From Mariniphaga sp041687215 (GTDB lineage Bacteria; Bacteroidota; Bacteroidia; Bacteroidales; Prolixibacteraceae), in NCBI RefSeq assembly GCF_041687215.1, contig NZ_JAWLCI010000011.1:28610-92609 (forward strand): a stretch of 64,000 nt of DNA, in the 5' to 3' direction. The translations under genes and the position numbers were made by a program. Position 1 is the first letter of the stretch. Each line of letters starts with the position of its first letter. Shown here piece by piece: positions 1 through 9,635 of the stretch. Under the pieces are notes generated by a model, which was not told the DNA's origin, searched no databases, and saw only the letters and a list, made by a program, of their open reading frames with translations.

Positions 1-267
1 CTGCCCAACTCCCCATTTTTCACCCAAACGAAAGGCATAATCAGCAGCATCGTAACCTTCCAGATCAGGAACAGTAACCACCACAATCTGGGTTGAAGTT
101 TCGCGTGCAAATTGTACCAGTTTTGTTTCCAGATTATTGGTTTCCGACTGGTCCAAAATTCCGGCAAAATCGTTTACCAGTTTAGGTGGAACCGGGCGTT
201 CAGGTATTTCAGCGTGTAATCTTGAAAATCCTGCAAGTAAAATTAGCAGAATAAGTACTTTTTTCAT
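1..267 (-). CDS. TPM-domain (YgcG-like) protein, C-terminal part beyond the window
   Basis: The 89 visible residues start with a signal peptide (MKKVLILLILLAGFSRLHAE) followed by the beginning of a TPM domain (TLP18.3/Psb32/MOLO-1 family), with the typical VNDFAGILDQ and QIVVVTVPDLEGYD segments. TPM proteins are exported or membrane-anchored; some bind metal or act as phosphatases, but no clear job is known in bacteria. Its ATG overlaps the stop of the upstream TPM gene (ATGA) and a GGAGG sits just before it, so it is translationally coupled and is the third gene of a lemA-TPM-TPM unit. The gene is incomplete because it runs off the left edge; full-length relatives are usually about 250-290 residues with a glycine-rich tail. 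Confidence 0.8.
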   Translation of the reverse strand, partial: MKKVLILLILLAGFSRLHAEIPERPVPPKLVNDFAGILDQSETNNLETKLVQFARETSTQIVVVTVPDLEGYDAADYAFRLGEKWGVGQ

Positions 268-716
268 TTTTCCTCCTTGTCTGTACCAAACGAAATTTCG
301 TCTGATAATTCATTTACATCATCTTTTTGGAAAGGGAAATGTTGTTTCAATTGTTTCCCGGCTTGTTTAATTCCGGTTGAAAGGCCTTCGGTAAATTTTC
401 CTTCCCTGAATTTTTCTGCCATTTCTTCTTTTATTTCTTCCCAGAAATTTTCCGGAACTTTTTGGTTTATTCCGGCATCTCCTAAAATGGCGAATTTATG
501 ATCTTCAATAGCCAGGTAAAACAGCACTCCGTTGCGCAATTGTGTTTTGTGCATTTCCAGTTTTTCAAAAATGTAGGCAGCACGGTCCAGCACATCGCCT
601 TTACAATGCTTTTCAATATGCACACGTATTTCACCGGAAGTATTGTTTTCGGCTACCCGTATTGCATTTATAATTTGTAATTTATTTTCTTCTGAAAAAT
701 ATTTCCGGACACTCAT
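264..716 (-). CDS. TPM-domain protein, short cytoplasmic type
   Basis: This 150-residue protein has no signal peptide and is essentially one TPM domain: SGEIRVHIEKHCKGD near residues 26-40, then a VLFYLAIEDHKFAILGD strand and an FREGKFTEGLSTGI helix towards the end. The start is set at MSVRKYFSEE because this is the first ATG after the lemA stop, 10 bases away; longer readings would run through lemA. In many Bacteroidota a TPM protein of this kind lies between lemA and a second, exported TPM protein, exactly as here. The molecular function is unknown; a role at the envelope together with LemA is inferred only from the recurrent gene order. Confidence 0.85.
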   Translation of the reverse strand: MSVRKYFSEENKLQIINAIRVAENNTSGEIRVHIEKHCKGDVLDRAAYIFEKLEMHKTQLRNGVLFYLAIEDHKFAILGDAGINQKVPENFWEEIKEEMAEKFREGKFTEGLSTGIKQAGKQLKQHFPFQKDDVNELSDEISFGTDKEEK

Positions 717-726
717 TTTTACTGAA

Positions 727-1305
727 TTAAAATTCCACAACCGGGGGTTCATCGGCACCCTGGCGTGCTTCAAAATAGTTTTTCTTGTCGAACCCAAGCA
801 TTCCCGCAAAAATAAGTTGAGGGAACTTTCGGATGTAAGCATTGTATGTTTGCGTTACTTCGTTAAATTTCATGCGTTCAACTGTAATCCGGTTTTCTGT
901 TCCTTCGAGCTGTGCCTGTAAATCAAGAAAATTCTGATTGGCTTTCAGGTCGGGATAACGTTCTACAACAACCATTAACCGGCTTAAAGCAGAAGAAAGT
1001 CCTTGTTGTGCCTGGTTGAATTGTTCAATGGCTTCCGGCGATAAATTATTTGGATCTATATTTATTGATGTGGCTTTCGAACGCGCCTCAATTACCCCGG
1101 TAAGTGTTTCCTGCTCAAATTCTGCATAACCCTTGACTGTATTCACCAGGTTGGGAATTAAATCGGCCCGGCGTTGGTAAACGTTTTCAACCTGCGACCA
1201 TTGCGAAGAAACCTGTTCTTCCAGGTCAACCATTTTATTGTAACCGCAACTTGACAGAAACATGCCTGCCACTGCGACCAAAAGAATCAAAGTACCTCTT
1301 TTCAT
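727..1305 (-). CDS. lemA: LemA family lipoprotein
   Basis: A LemA family protein of 192 residues. It starts with a lipoprotein signal (MKRGTLILLVAVAGMFLSSC, acylated cysteine at 20), then the family hallmarks NKMVDLEEQVSSQWSQVENV and QRRADLIPNLVNTVKGYA, a long helical part, and FNEVTQTYNAYIRKFPQ plus a GFDKKNYFEA segment near the C-terminus. LemA proteins are membrane-tethered helical bundles of unknown biochemical role. A TTG 27 bases upstream would also be open, but the ATG at 1305 gives a normal lipoprotein signal and is preferred. It is the first gene of the lemA-TPM-TPM run. Confidence 0.9.
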   Translation of the reverse strand: MKRGTLILLVAVAGMFLSSCGYNKMVDLEEQVSSQWSQVENVYQRRADLIPNLVNTVKGYAEFEQETLTGVIEARSKATSINIDPNNLSPEAIEQFNQAQQGLSSALSRLMVVVERYPDLKANQNFLDLQAQLEGTENRITVERMKFNEVTQTYNAYIRKFPQLIFAGMLGFDKKNYFEARQGADEPPVVEF

Positions 1306-1429
1306 AACTAATTTTATTTGTTTAACTTTCAAATATCTTCAAAATGTGTGAAATATCATCTCGTTTTTCGGGGAAAGGCCCTAATTTGCCGCTGTATTTC
1401 ATCTATCAAAAGATAAACCAAAGAAAAAA

Positions 1430-3430
1430 ATGACAAAGGAAGAATTCAGGGAAGCAATTCTGGAAGGTATCCCGGCTGAACTTCCGGAAAATCCCCCTTA
1501 TGATTTGTCGGTCAGCCACGCGCCTATAAGAAAAGATGTTTTGAACCGGGAAGAAAAAAAACTGGCGCTGAAAAATGCACTGCGGTATTTCCCGCAAAAA
1601 TTTCACGACATTTTGGCACCCGATTTTTTTGAAGAATTACAGAAGTATGGTCGGATTTATATGTACAGGTTCAGACCCAATTACGAAATGCATGCCCGGC
1701 ACATTAACGAATATCCCTTTCAAACGAAACAGGCCGCTTCCATTATGCTGATGATTCAGAATAATCTGGACCCTGCAGTGGCACAACATCCACACGAGTT
1801 GATTACTTACGGTGGAAATGGTGCGGTGTTTCAAAACTGGGCACAGTACCTGCTTACCATGAAATACCTGGCCGAAATGACCGATAACCAAACGCTGGTA
1901 ATGTATTCCGGCCATCCGCTTGGTTTGTTTCCTTCGCATCCGGAGGCACCGCGCGTTGTGGTTACTAACGGAATGATGGTTCCCAACTATTCATCGAAAG
2001 AGGATTACGAAAAATTCAATGCACTTGGAGTAACGCAATATGGACAGATGACGGCCGGTTCATTTATGTACATTGGTCCTCAGGGAATTGTGCACGGAAC
2101 TACTATTACATTATTGAATGCAGCACGCTTTCATGCCGACGGGCCAGTTGAAGGAAAAATTTTTGTTTCAAGCGGACTGGGCGGAATGTCAGGCGCACAG
2201 CCAAAAGCAGCGGTTATTGCCGGAATGATTGCCGTGGTGGCAGAAATCAATACGCAGGCGCTTCAAAAACGATATGAACAAGGCTGGGTAGATGAAGTTT
2301 ATACTGACCTTGAAAAATTGATTCAAAGAATACTAAATGCCCGGAAGAACAAAGAAGCTGTTTCGCTGGCGTTTCAGGGAAATGTAGTGGATTTGTGGGA
2401 GATACTGGCTGAAAAAAATATAAAGATCGATTTGGGATCTGACCAGACTTCGTTACACAATCCGTTTGCCGGCGGGTATTATCCGGCTGGTTTATCGTTT
2501 GAGGAGTCGAATAAAATGATGGCAGAAAACCCTGCGGAGTTTAAGGAAAAAGTTTACCAATCACTGCGGCGGCAGGTGATTGCAATCAATAAATTAACGG
2601 CGAATGGAATGTATTTCTGGGACTACGGAAATGCGTTTTTGCTGGAAGCAAGCCGGGCCGGAGCCGAAATTTACGATCAACAGGGCGGGTTTCGTTATCC
2701 GTCGTATGTTCAGGATATTATGGGGCCGCTATTTTTCGATTACGGATTTGGCCCGTTTCGCTGGGTTTGTACTTCAGGAGATGCCAAAGATTTAGCCAAA
2801 ACCGATCAGATTGCAGCGGAAGTTTTATTTGAACTGGCAGAAAAAGCTCCGGCAGAAATAAAGTTGCAAATGGAAGACAACCTGCATTGGATAAGGCAGG
2901 CCGGGTCAAATAACCTGGTAGTGGGTTCGCAGGCAAGAATTTTGTACGCTGACTGCACCGGCAGAATGCGTATCGCACAGGCATTCAATGAAGCCATCCG
3001 AAAAGGAGAAATTTCTGCGCCAATTGTTCTGGGTCGCGATCATCACGATGTTTCAGGTACCGATTCTCCTTATCGCGAAACTTCAAATATTTATGATGGA
3101 TCGGCGCTGACTGCCGACATGGCCGTGCAGAATTTTGTGGGCGACAGCTTTCGAGGCGCAACCTGGGTTTCGTTACACAATGGCGGCGGAGTAGGGTGGG
3201 GCGAAGTAATTAACGGCGGCTTCGGACTTACCATCGATGGTTCGGAAGAAGCTGAAAAACGCCTGAGAATGATGCTGCACTGGGATGTAAACAACGGCAT
3301 TGCCCGAAGGAGCTGGGCGCGCAACAAACCAGCGCGGTTCGCCATTGAACGAGCGATGGAAGAAAATCCGGAGTTAAAAGTGACGCTGGCAAATGAGGCA
3401 GATGAAAAACTTTTGGAAAATTTATTCTGA
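1430..3430 (+). CDS. hutU: Urocanate hydratase (urocanase)
   Basis: Urocanase converts urocanate to imidazolonepropionate with tightly bound NAD+, the second step of histidine degradation, in the cytoplasm. At 666 residues the protein is of the long form found in Bacteroidota and eukaryotes, compared with about 555 in Proteobacteria. Recognisable blocks are HELITYGGNGAVFQNW, MYSGHPLGLFPSHPEAPR, TAGSFMYIGPQGIVHGT, the NAD-binding GLGGMSGAQPKAA, and the C-terminal NNLVVGSQARILYADCTGR with its conserved cysteine, followed by GRDHHDVSGTDSPYRET. No other hut gene (hutH, hutI, ftcD) is present in the window, so the pathway is split or its other genes lie elsewhere. Its last 9 bases overlap the convergent thioredoxin-like gene. 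Confidence 0.95.
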   Translation: MTKEEFREAILEGIPAELPENPPYDLSVSHAPIRKDVLNREEKKLALKNALRYFPQKFHDILAPDFFEELQKYGRIYMYRFRPNYEMHARHINEYPFQTKQAASIMLMIQNNLDPAVAQHPHELITYGGNGAVFQNWAQYLLTMKYLAEMTDNQTLVMYSGHPLGLFPSHPEAPRVVVTNGMMVPNYSSKEDYEKFNALGVTQYGQMTAGSFMYIGPQGIVHGTTITLLNAARFHADGPVEGKIFVSSGLGGMSGAQPKAAVIAGMIAVVAEINTQALQKRYEQGWVDEVYTDLEKLIQRILNARKNKEAVSLAFQGNVVDLWEILAEKNIKIDLGSDQTSLHNPFAGGYYPAGLSFEESNKMMAENPAEFKEKVYQSLRRQVIAINKLTANGMYFWDYGNAFLLEASRAGAEIYDQQGGFRYPSYVQDIMGPLFFDYGFGPFRWVCTSGDAKDLAKTDQIAAEVLFELAEKAPAEIKLQMEDNLHWIRQAGSNNLVVGSQARILYADCTGRMRIAQAFNEAIRKGEISAPIVLGRDHHDVSGTDSPYRETSNIYDGSALTADMAVQNFVGDSFRGATWVSLHNGGGVGWGEVINGGFGLTIDGSEEAEKRLRMMLHWDVNNGIARRSWARNKPARFAIERAMEENPELKVTLANEADEKLLENLF

Positions 3431-3757
3431 GAAAATCATGGAATAAGGCCGGCTGATTTCTCTTCGAAGTTCATCAATTCCAATGTTCCGGCTTTTACGG
3501 ATGGTTTCGCGGCCATCGAAAAATACGAGGATGGTGGGTGCGGCAAAAACCTGGTGTTGCCCGGCCACATCTGGTAAAATATCCGATTTTACATAGGCCA
3601 GTTTTACCTTTGGAAATTCTTCCTGAATTAATTCCGCTACTTTGGGTTTCAGAACTTTGCACACGTTGCAGGCTTCAGTAGAAAAATATCCCAGCAGAGC
3701 AGATTCTTCCTGTTTCAGGGTGTTGAATTCTTCCAGCGAATGAATTTCTGTAAACAT
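3422..3757 (-). CDS. Thioredoxin-family protein with CNVC active site
   Basis: A 111-residue single thioredoxin domain with the redox motif TEACNVCKVL (Cys30 and Cys33) and the cis-proline loop in FAAPTILVFFDG near residues 71-82. The CxxC is not the WCGPC of true thioredoxin, so the protein is probably a specialised thiol-disulfide or thiol-protecting protein; it has no signal peptide and should be cytoplasmic. It is the last gene of the tight porV-ispF-CoA-binding-thioredoxin run, 9 bases after the preceding stop, and converges with hutU, the two coding ends overlapping by 9 bases. Confidence 0.82.
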   Translation of the reverse strand: MFTEIHSLEEFNTLKQEESALLGYFSTEACNVCKVLKPKVAELIQEEFPKVKLAYVKSDILPDVAGQHQVFAAPTILVFFDGRETIRKSRNIGIDELRREISRPYSMIFSE

Positions 3758-3766
3758 GTTCTGAAT

Positions 3767-4138
3767 TTAAAATTGTTGAGTGCGCAGCATGACCAGTGTG
3801 CAGTTTTCAACGGTTTCAATGCCAGCCGATTCAAGTTTTTCTATAAATTCATCGTTTTCTGCACCTGGATTAAAAATTACCCGTTTGGGTTTCAACTTAA
3901 TAATCTGTTCATAATATTCGGGTTGGCGTTTGGCTCCCAAATACATGGTAACGGTGTGAATGTCATTTTCTTTGGGAAACCCGGTTTGAATGCTGACACC
4001 GTCAACGTGGCCGGTTCGTTTAGCCAGTGCAACTACCTCATGATCATATTCACGCAACATTCGAATCGCTTTATTGGAATAACGCTCTGGTTTGGTGCTT
4101 GCTCCAATCACCAGCGTTTTTTTATTTGTGTTTTTCAT
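3767..4138 (-). CDS. CoA-binding domain protein (YccU type)
   Basis: A 123-residue Rossmann-fold protein of the CoA_binding family (COG1832-like). The N-terminal TLVIGASTKPERYSNKA is the typical nucleotide or CoA-binding loop, and the family signatures VIFNPGAENDEFIEKL and VENCTLVMLRTQQF follow. It has no catalytic domain, unlike the larger succinyl-CoA synthetase relatives, and its physiological ligand is not known. It begins 5 bases after the ispF stop, so it is almost certainly co-transcribed with porV and ispF. Confidence 0.85.
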   Translation of the reverse strand: MKNTNKKTLVIGASTKPERYSNKAIRMLREYDHEVVALAKRTGHVDGVSIQTGFPKENDIHTVTMYLGAKRQPEYYEQIIKLKPKRVIFNPGAENDEFIEKLESAGIETVENCTLVMLRTQQF

Positions 4139-4143
4139 AGTTT

Positions 4144-4620
4144 TTACTTTTTCTGAACCAGAACCACCGCAAGCGCTGAAATGCCCTCTTCCCTTCCTTC
4201 AAATCCCAGTTTTTCGGTGGTAGTGGCTTTTACCGAAATTTGTTCGGCTTCAACCCCAAGAACTTCAGCCATTACTTTTTTCATTTCAGGAATAAACGGT
4301 TTCAGTTTTGGTTGTTGCGCACTCACTGTGGTGTCAATGTTTACAATATCAAAACCTGCATTTTTTAGCAATGCATACGTTTCTTTTAACAGAATTTTGC
4401 TGTCAATGTTTTTGAATTTTTCAGTATTATCGGGGAAATGAGTGCCAATGTCGCCCAAATTAACTGCGCCAAGGAGAGCATCGCAAATGGCGTGGATCAG
4501 AACATCGCCGTCAGAATGGGCTACAGTTCCTTTGTGGTGTGGAATTAAAATACCGCCCAGCCACAAAGTTTCTCCTTCGGCAAGGCGGTGAACATCATAT
4601 CCCTGTCCTATTCGAATCAT
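4144..4620 (-). CDS. ispF: 2-C-methyl-D-erythritol 2,4-cyclodiphosphate synthase
   Basis: IspF forms the cyclic diphosphate MEcPP in the non-mevalonate (MEP) route to isoprenoids, as a cytoplasmic trimer with zinc and a second metal. The 158-residue length is normal. Zinc ligands are visible as GYDVHRL (Asp9, His11) and AHSDGDVLIH (His43), followed by DIGTHFPDN and the late signatures KATTTEKLGFEGREEGI. The other MEP genes are not in the window. It sits 3 bases downstream of porV and 5 bases upstream of the CoA-binding gene, so a metabolic enzyme is co-transcribed with a secretion component. Confidence 0.96.
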   Translation of the reverse strand: MIRIGQGYDVHRLAEGETLWLGGILIPHHKGTVAHSDGDVLIHAICDALLGAVNLGDIGTHFPDNTEKFKNIDSKILLKETYALLKNAGFDIVNIDTTVSAQQPKLKPFIPEMKKVMAEVLGVEAEQISVKATTTEKLGFEGREEGISALAVVLVQKK

Positions 4621-4623
4621 TTT

Positions 4624-5799
4624 TTAACGCTGATTTCCAAAGGCTTCTACATCAAAAGAAAGTGTAAAACGCAATGTGTTTTCCAGCGGATGGTTTCGTT
4701 GGGTAGGCAATAAGTAAGAGAAATCAAGAGCAAAAACATTCATTCTGAAACCTGCACCTGCAGTCAGGAATTTTCTGTTTCCTTTGTTTTCATGTTCCCA
4801 GAAATAACCGGCTCTCAGTGCAAACTGATTGTTATACCAATATTCCACACCTGCCGAGAGGTTGATTTCCTGCAATTCCTCTTTCATTCCGCCTGGCGCA
4901 TCGCCAAATGATGAAAATACACCGGCAATAACTGATTTGTCAGAATTAATTCCTCCCGGGTAAATAACGGCACCATCTTCAAAAAGGGTGGTATCTTTTG
5001 GTGGAGTTGGAACTAAAAGTTTGTTGGCTTCAAATGCAAAGGTAAATTTGTTGTATGTATCAAGTTCTGTTGTATAGGCTGCTCCCAGTTTCAACATGGT
5101 GGGAATAAAGTCTTTCACTTCGCCATCGGTATATGAAATTTTTGCCCCGATGTTCTGAATATTGATTCCGGCTGAAAAACTGTTGTCGCGACGATTTGCC
5201 CTGAATTCGTTAAAATAATAAAAAGCTACATCGGCAGCGTAGGAATTTCCAGGTTTGGATTCTACTCCGTTTATTAACTGTCCTCCGGTTAAATCAGAAC
5301 GGATGTAACGAACTGTTACCGAACCGGAAAAAACTTCGGATAACAAACGGGAATAACCCAGGTCGATGGCAAATTCGTTCGGACTTTGTTGTCCCATAAA
5401 TTCCCCAAATTCGCTTGTAAACATGATGTCTCCAAGCGAAAAGTAGCGGAGTGAACTGCTAACTGTTTGAACATCGTCTATTTTTTTGTAGCCTACCAGG
5501 TAAGCCAGGTTCATATCGTCAACCAGGTTACGCAACCATGGCGAGTAAGAAAGGCTTACGCCCATTTCGCTTTCCATAAACGCATATTTTGCCGGGTTCC
5601 AGTGTTGCGAACTTAAATCGGGAGTAGTTCCAACACCGGCATCGCCCATGCCGCCAGCCCGCGAGTCGGGAGTGATGGAAAGAAAAGGAACTGCTGTTGT
5701 AATTGTATTGGCACCTGAAGTTGTGGCTTGCCCTTTGGCTATTTCTGCTGTTGTTGCAACAAGTGCAATGACGAGTAAAATACGTACTAATTTGATCAT
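4624..5799 (-). CDS. porV: T9SS outer-membrane protein PorV (LptO)
   Basis: PorV is an outer-membrane beta-barrel that binds the C-terminal domain of T9SS cargo after passage through SprA and delivers it to the sortase PorU. This 391-residue protein has a signal peptide ending near TAEIAKGQ, then the family's N-terminal signature ITPDSRAGGMGDAGVGTTPD around residues 42-61, followed by SSQHWNPAKYAF and repeated amphipathic strands, ending in a typical outer-membrane strand (DFSYLLPTQ, LRFTLSFDVEAF). It follows porU on the same strand, but 110 bases separate them and a TATATTTG -7 box lies in the gap, so it may have its own promoter. It heads the run with ispF, the CoA-binding gene and the thioredoxin gene. 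Confidence 0.93.
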   Translation of the reverse strand: MIKLVRILLVIALVATTAEIAKGQATTSGANTITTAVPFLSITPDSRAGGMGDAGVGTTPDLSSQHWNPAKYAFMESEMGVSLSYSPWLRNLVDDMNLAYLVGYKKIDDVQTVSSSLRYFSLGDIMFTSEFGEFMGQQSPNEFAIDLGYSRLLSEVFSGSVTVRYIRSDLTGGQLINGVESKPGNSYAADVAFYYFNEFRANRRDNSFSAGINIQNIGAKISYTDGEVKDFIPTMLKLGAAYTTELDTYNKFTFAFEANKLLVPTPPKDTTLFEDGAVIYPGGINSDKSVIAGVFSSFGDAPGGMKEELQEINLSAGVEYWYNNQFALRAGYFWEHENKGNRKFLTAGAGFRMNVFALDFSYLLPTQRNHPLENTLRFTLSFDVEAFGNQR

Positions 5800-5821
5800 A
5801 ATTCTTTAAAAATTGGCGTTG

Positions 5822-5829
5822 CAAATATA
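5822..5829 (-). promoter_or_regulatory. -7 box upstream of porV
   Basis: The minus strand reads TATATTTG here, matching the Bacteroidota -7 consensus TAnnTTTG, about 23 bases upstream of the porV ATG. No clear -33 TTTG is seen at the usual 19-20 base spacing, so it is only a candidate. Confidence 0.45.
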
Positions 5830-5909
5830 AGAATAGTAAACGATGCAACAATTAAATCTAAAATGAGAGAACGGTGGTTTTTCTGAAAAAGTACATTTCG
5901 TTCATAAAT

Positions 5910-8900
5910 TCATCTGGCTACAAGTAATTTTCCTGCATTTGAAGTAATTATACCGTCAGAATTCTGGGCAGTTACCCGGAATATATAAATGCCGCTTCGC
6001 ATTTGTATTTTTGTTTCATTTAAATCCCACCTGACCGGATTGCTGACTGTACCGTTGGAACCCACCTGTGTTGTAAAATAGTCGATACGGCTGCCGTTTT
6101 GGTCGAATATTTCAAAAATAACTTCGAAAGTGGCATCAGCCTGGTTGTGATCGAAAGTAAAAAAGGTATAATCAGAAACCGGGTTGGGATAATTAGCCAC
6201 ATTAGATATTTCAAATTCTCCGGTTACTTCAAATTCAATTTCAACTTCGGTTGAATTATTGGCAACATCCCATGCTTTTAATTTTAAACTGTTTTTTCCT
6301 ACCGGAATATCTTTCATCGGAAAACTTAAGGTTCCGCTGGTGAAATCTCCGGCATTTGCCTGATAGTAATTATTAAGGACCATTACCTTGGAATAATCGT
6401 TATTCAGAACTGCCGTAATATCGTGTCCAATTCCTGAACCGGCAGTATTTATACCGTTTTCGTCGGATAAATAAGCCAGAAGTGTGGGGTTTTTACTTAC
6501 TTTATCACCAGGAATGAAATCAGGTGAATCGAGAAAAAGTTCAATTTCCGGGCCTTCGTTATCTGTAATTTCAGAACCCGGGCCTCCAATCATAAGATTG
6601 TCAAAAACTCCGTGGGCATCAACTTCTTCATTTTGTGCATAATAAATTATTTTGCCTTTTCCCAGGCTGTATGAAATGTCTTTTGGAATGACAAAACTAA
6701 AAGAGAAATCACCATTTGTTACCTCGGCAAGTCCTTTGTAAATAATATTTTCCTGAACTTTAAAATTCATGGGCCTTTCGCCGGCATTTCCCATGGTGCT
6801 CATCATTACAGCTTTATCGTAAACCGTTGGAATGATATCACCCGAAAAATTATTGAGTTTATTTCCCGATTCGTCTCCCACATATCCGGTAACAGTAACA
6901 GCCTGCATAGCACCAACTGTGTCAGCCGATTGCGTGGCATCGTGCCCGTTAATTGTGGTGGTGAAAACCCGGTGCCGCGGATAAGATAGTTTCAGCGCCG
7001 GATCGGCTAAAAGACTAAAATTTCTTTTATTGGTGGTATTTATGGTGTTTATTTTTGCCAACCGCATAATGTCTCCCATTCGGTAATGTTCGCCACTTTC
7101 ATTTTTTTCAAAAACAAAATTGTAGAAGCTACGACTCAGTAAATAATTTGAATAGGCAAAAACAAGGCGGGTTGTTGAAAAAAGGCCGATTCCTCCTCCA
7201 TTGGAGTTAAAAAGAACATATTCTCCAGCCGAAGTGTCATCTGCATCGAACCGGCTGAATTCACAGGTTGCCGTTACAAAAATAAAAAGCCGTTTACTAT
7301 TCGACCAGGAATTAATGTGGCTGATATCCAGCACTTTTTCATCGGCAAGGAATCGTTCGTTTGCATGTCCCACGTAATTCAGAACAAGAACGCCATCTTT
7401 TACCCGCTGGTTGATTGCTCCGGTAACTTCAGGATAACTTTCACCTCCCGGACCGGTAATTTGCTGATAAGCATCGAAATATATTTTATCGGTTATAAAT
7501 TCGCCGTGGTTTTCGTTGAGGTAGTTTGCAAGTTTTTCGGAATCAGACATGTGCAAGTTCCCGTCTTCATCGTCGGCAATAAAACTTACCATGTTTCGCC
7601 AGTTGCCCAACGCCTGCTGATTGTGGTAATCGTTCACCTTTTTAATGGCTATTTCAGCCTCAAAGGTAGTTGACGCCGGAATTCGTCCTATTCCCAAATC
7701 AATGGCGCCACTGTAAACACTTTCACCGGCATCAAGCATAACAAAGTAATCGTCAGTAACGAATGAATAAACGGGATTCAGGGAATTTTCTGACTGAAAT
7801 GTAGGAATGAAAGCGGTACTTCCTTCAAGTATTCCTTTATTGTCATAACTTCCGTCGCCAAACAAAAGTACATACTTTAATCCATCGTTTCGGTCGTAAA
7901 ACATTTTAATAAAATTGCGAATCCCGGTGGCATCCTTGTTCCCCGAACTGAACTCGTTATAAATTTTGTCGGATGCCACAACTTCAACCTTCATATTGTC
8001 TTGTGTACGATGAAAATCAGCCAGTTGATTGGCCTGTGTTAAAAATATTGGGTGCGAAATGATTAGAAACTCGGGAGTGCTAATTCCATGGAGATTTTGA
8101 TTCTCCACCCCGCCAACCAATTCAGGTTCCGGAAAATTTCCATTCGGGCTAAATGCCACATATTCTTTTAATGAATCAGCCGGTCTTTTTCCTGTTGCTT
8201 TATTGTTGTTAATTTGTGTTGGAATTTCCTGAACATTAAAAGCATCGGTAACATCCCAAACTTTGAGGTCTGATGTCCCGGTCTCTATTGCAAATTCCAG
8301 GATGTTATTTTGCCCTACCGATTTTTTATCGCGGAAAAACAACAATTCGTTGTTCGTTTTGAGTTTTCTGATGTAATTGATTTCAATAAAATCGAGCCAG
8401 GCTTCCGGACTTGAGCCACTTCCGAAAAACTGTACTTTTAAATCGAGATTTTCAGCTTGCGCAGGAAAGGTAAATCGTTCTGAACGTCCGTCTGCAAACA
8501 AACTTGCATTATCGGCTGTGTTCACTTGCGAAAAATTAATTTTTCCGAGGTTGGTCTGGTTGGCACTCACTGGCATTTCAGAGCTGGAAGATGATCGTGC
8601 TGCTGCATTTACCCTGATATAAATATCTGAAGCGTTTTCAATGTCTTGAAGTTCAAAACTGTAATCTTTATTTGTACCGTTTATAAATTTATCGCTGAAC
8701 CATTGCTTTCCTGAATGAATCAGATTAATTTTTTCAGTTTTATAAATTTGAAATGCATTAAAAGAGGAAATTGAATGAGTTGGTGAATCTTCAATAACAG
8801 GCAAAACCTGAATATTTTTTTGCGAACCTCCGTTTTCGCTTAAAAAGAAATGACCCTTTTGGGTATAGGAATTTAACCTGTGATCGAAAAAATCTCCTGT

Positions 8901-9635
8901 TGATGAAGGATTCCACTCCACAGTTCCGGGAGCATAAAAAAACAGGCAGTCGGCTCCATTGTTTTTTCCGTGCCAAACTGCAACCTGTGGCAAATCGTCA
9001 TAATCAATTTTACCTGGATCTTCAGAAAGAATTATTCCTCCTGCACCAAATACCTTAACCTGCGAGGGATTTGTAAATCCGTATTCCGTAAGTTTAGAAT
9101 ATGGAATTTTGTAAATCCCTTTTTCCGAAATTCTGATTTTAACCCACTTGCCCTCCTTTAAAACCGATTCATTTTTCCATTCATGGGAATTAATTTGTGC
9201 CGATTTTAATTGCTGAGGGATTTGTTTTAATGCAAACTGGTTCAGTTTTAAGATTTTTTCTCCTTTGCGAATAATGGCAGGAATTTGAATTTCAATTTTT
9301 TTGTTTTCTCCCGATTTCAGCCGGTTTTGTTTAATTTGAAATTCCTCTGGAATTTCGTGAAAATGTGAATTCAATTGGTGCGATTCGATTTCTTCATATT
9401 GCGGATTTTCCAGAACGAATTGAAAATTCTGTTCATGGTTTTCAACTGGAAATGATTTAAAAAAAATGGGTACCTGCGAACCGGGAAACGCATACCCTGC
9501 ATCAGGAAATGTCTGCCCCAGTTTGTTTTCAACAGCATCAGAAATTTCCCATTCGAGGGTGATTATTTCCCTACGGATATCGGTAGGAGTAAAACCGGTA
9601 AATAAAATCAGCAGCAGAATGATATATTTATTCAT
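5910..9635 (-). CDS. porU: T9SS sortase PorU, C25 (gingipain-like) cysteine protease
   Basis: PorU removes the C-terminal signal of T9SS cargo at the cell surface and attaches the cargo to anionic lipopolysaccharide. The protein is 1241 residues, a normal size. It has a signal peptide (MNKYIILLLILFTGFTPTD), long N-terminal beta domains, then the C25 peptidase domain, in which the catalytic dyad is visible as VLNYVGHANER (His757) and FVTATCEFSRFD (Cys791). The segment YVLLFGDGSYDNKG belongs to the same fold. The last ~90 residues form a type A-like C-terminal domain beginning with VANYPNPVSDYTFFTF and ending in GKLLVAR. porU lies immediately upstream of porV and divergent from gldJ, a cluster of T9SS genes seen in many Bacteroidota. 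Confidence 0.94.
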   Translation of the reverse strand: MNKYIILLLILFTGFTPTDIRREIITLEWEISDAVENKLGQTFPDAGYAFPGSQVPIFFKSFPVENHEQNFQFVLENPQYEEIESHQLNSHFHEIPEEFQIKQNRLKSGENKKIEIQIPAIIRKGEKILKLNQFALKQIPQQLKSAQINSHEWKNESVLKEGKWVKIRISEKGIYKIPYSKLTEYGFTNPSQVKVFGAGGIILSEDPGKIDYDDLPQVAVWHGKNNGADCLFFYAPGTVEWNPSSTGDFFDHRLNSYTQKGHFFLSENGGSQKNIQVLPVIEDSPTHSISSFNAFQIYKTEKINLIHSGKQWFSDKFINGTNKDYSFELQDIENASDIYIRVNAAARSSSSSEMPVSANQTNLGKINFSQVNTADNASLFADGRSERFTFPAQAENLDLKVQFFGSGSSPEAWLDFIEINYIRKLKTNNELLFFRDKKSVGQNNILEFAIETGTSDLKVWDVTDAFNVQEIPTQINNNKATGKRPADSLKEYVAFSPNGNFPEPELVGGVENQNLHGISTPEFLIISHPIFLTQANQLADFHRTQDNMKVEVVASDKIYNEFSSGNKDATGIRNFIKMFYDRNDGLKYVLLFGDGSYDNKGILEGSTAFIPTFQSENSLNPVYSFVTDDYFVMLDAGESVYSGAIDLGIGRIPASTTFEAEIAIKKVNDYHNQQALGNWRNMVSFIADDEDGNLHMSDSEKLANYLNENHGEFITDKIYFDAYQQITGPGGESYPEVTGAINQRVKDGVLVLNYVGHANERFLADEKVLDISHINSWSNSKRLFIFVTATCEFSRFDADDTSAGEYVLFNSNGGGIGLFSTTRLVFAYSNYLLSRSFYNFVFEKNESGEHYRMGDIMRLAKINTINTTNKRNFSLLADPALKLSYPRHRVFTTTINGHDATQSADTVGAMQAVTVTGYVGDESGNKLNNFSGDIIPTVYDKAVMMSTMGNAGERPMNFKVQENIIYKGLAEVTNGDFSFSFVIPKDISYSLGKGKIIYYAQNEEVDAHGVFDNLMIGGPGSEITDNEGPEIELFLDSPDFIPGDKVSKNPTLLAYLSDENGINTAGSGIGHDITAVLNNDYSKVMVLNNYYQANAGDFTSGTLSFPMKDIPVGKNSLKLKAWDVANNSTEVEIEFEVTGEFEISNVANYPNPVSDYTFFTFDHNQADATFEVIFEIFDQNGSRIDYFTTQVGSNGTVSNPVRWDLNETKIQMRSGIYIFRVTAQNSDGIITSNAGKLLVAR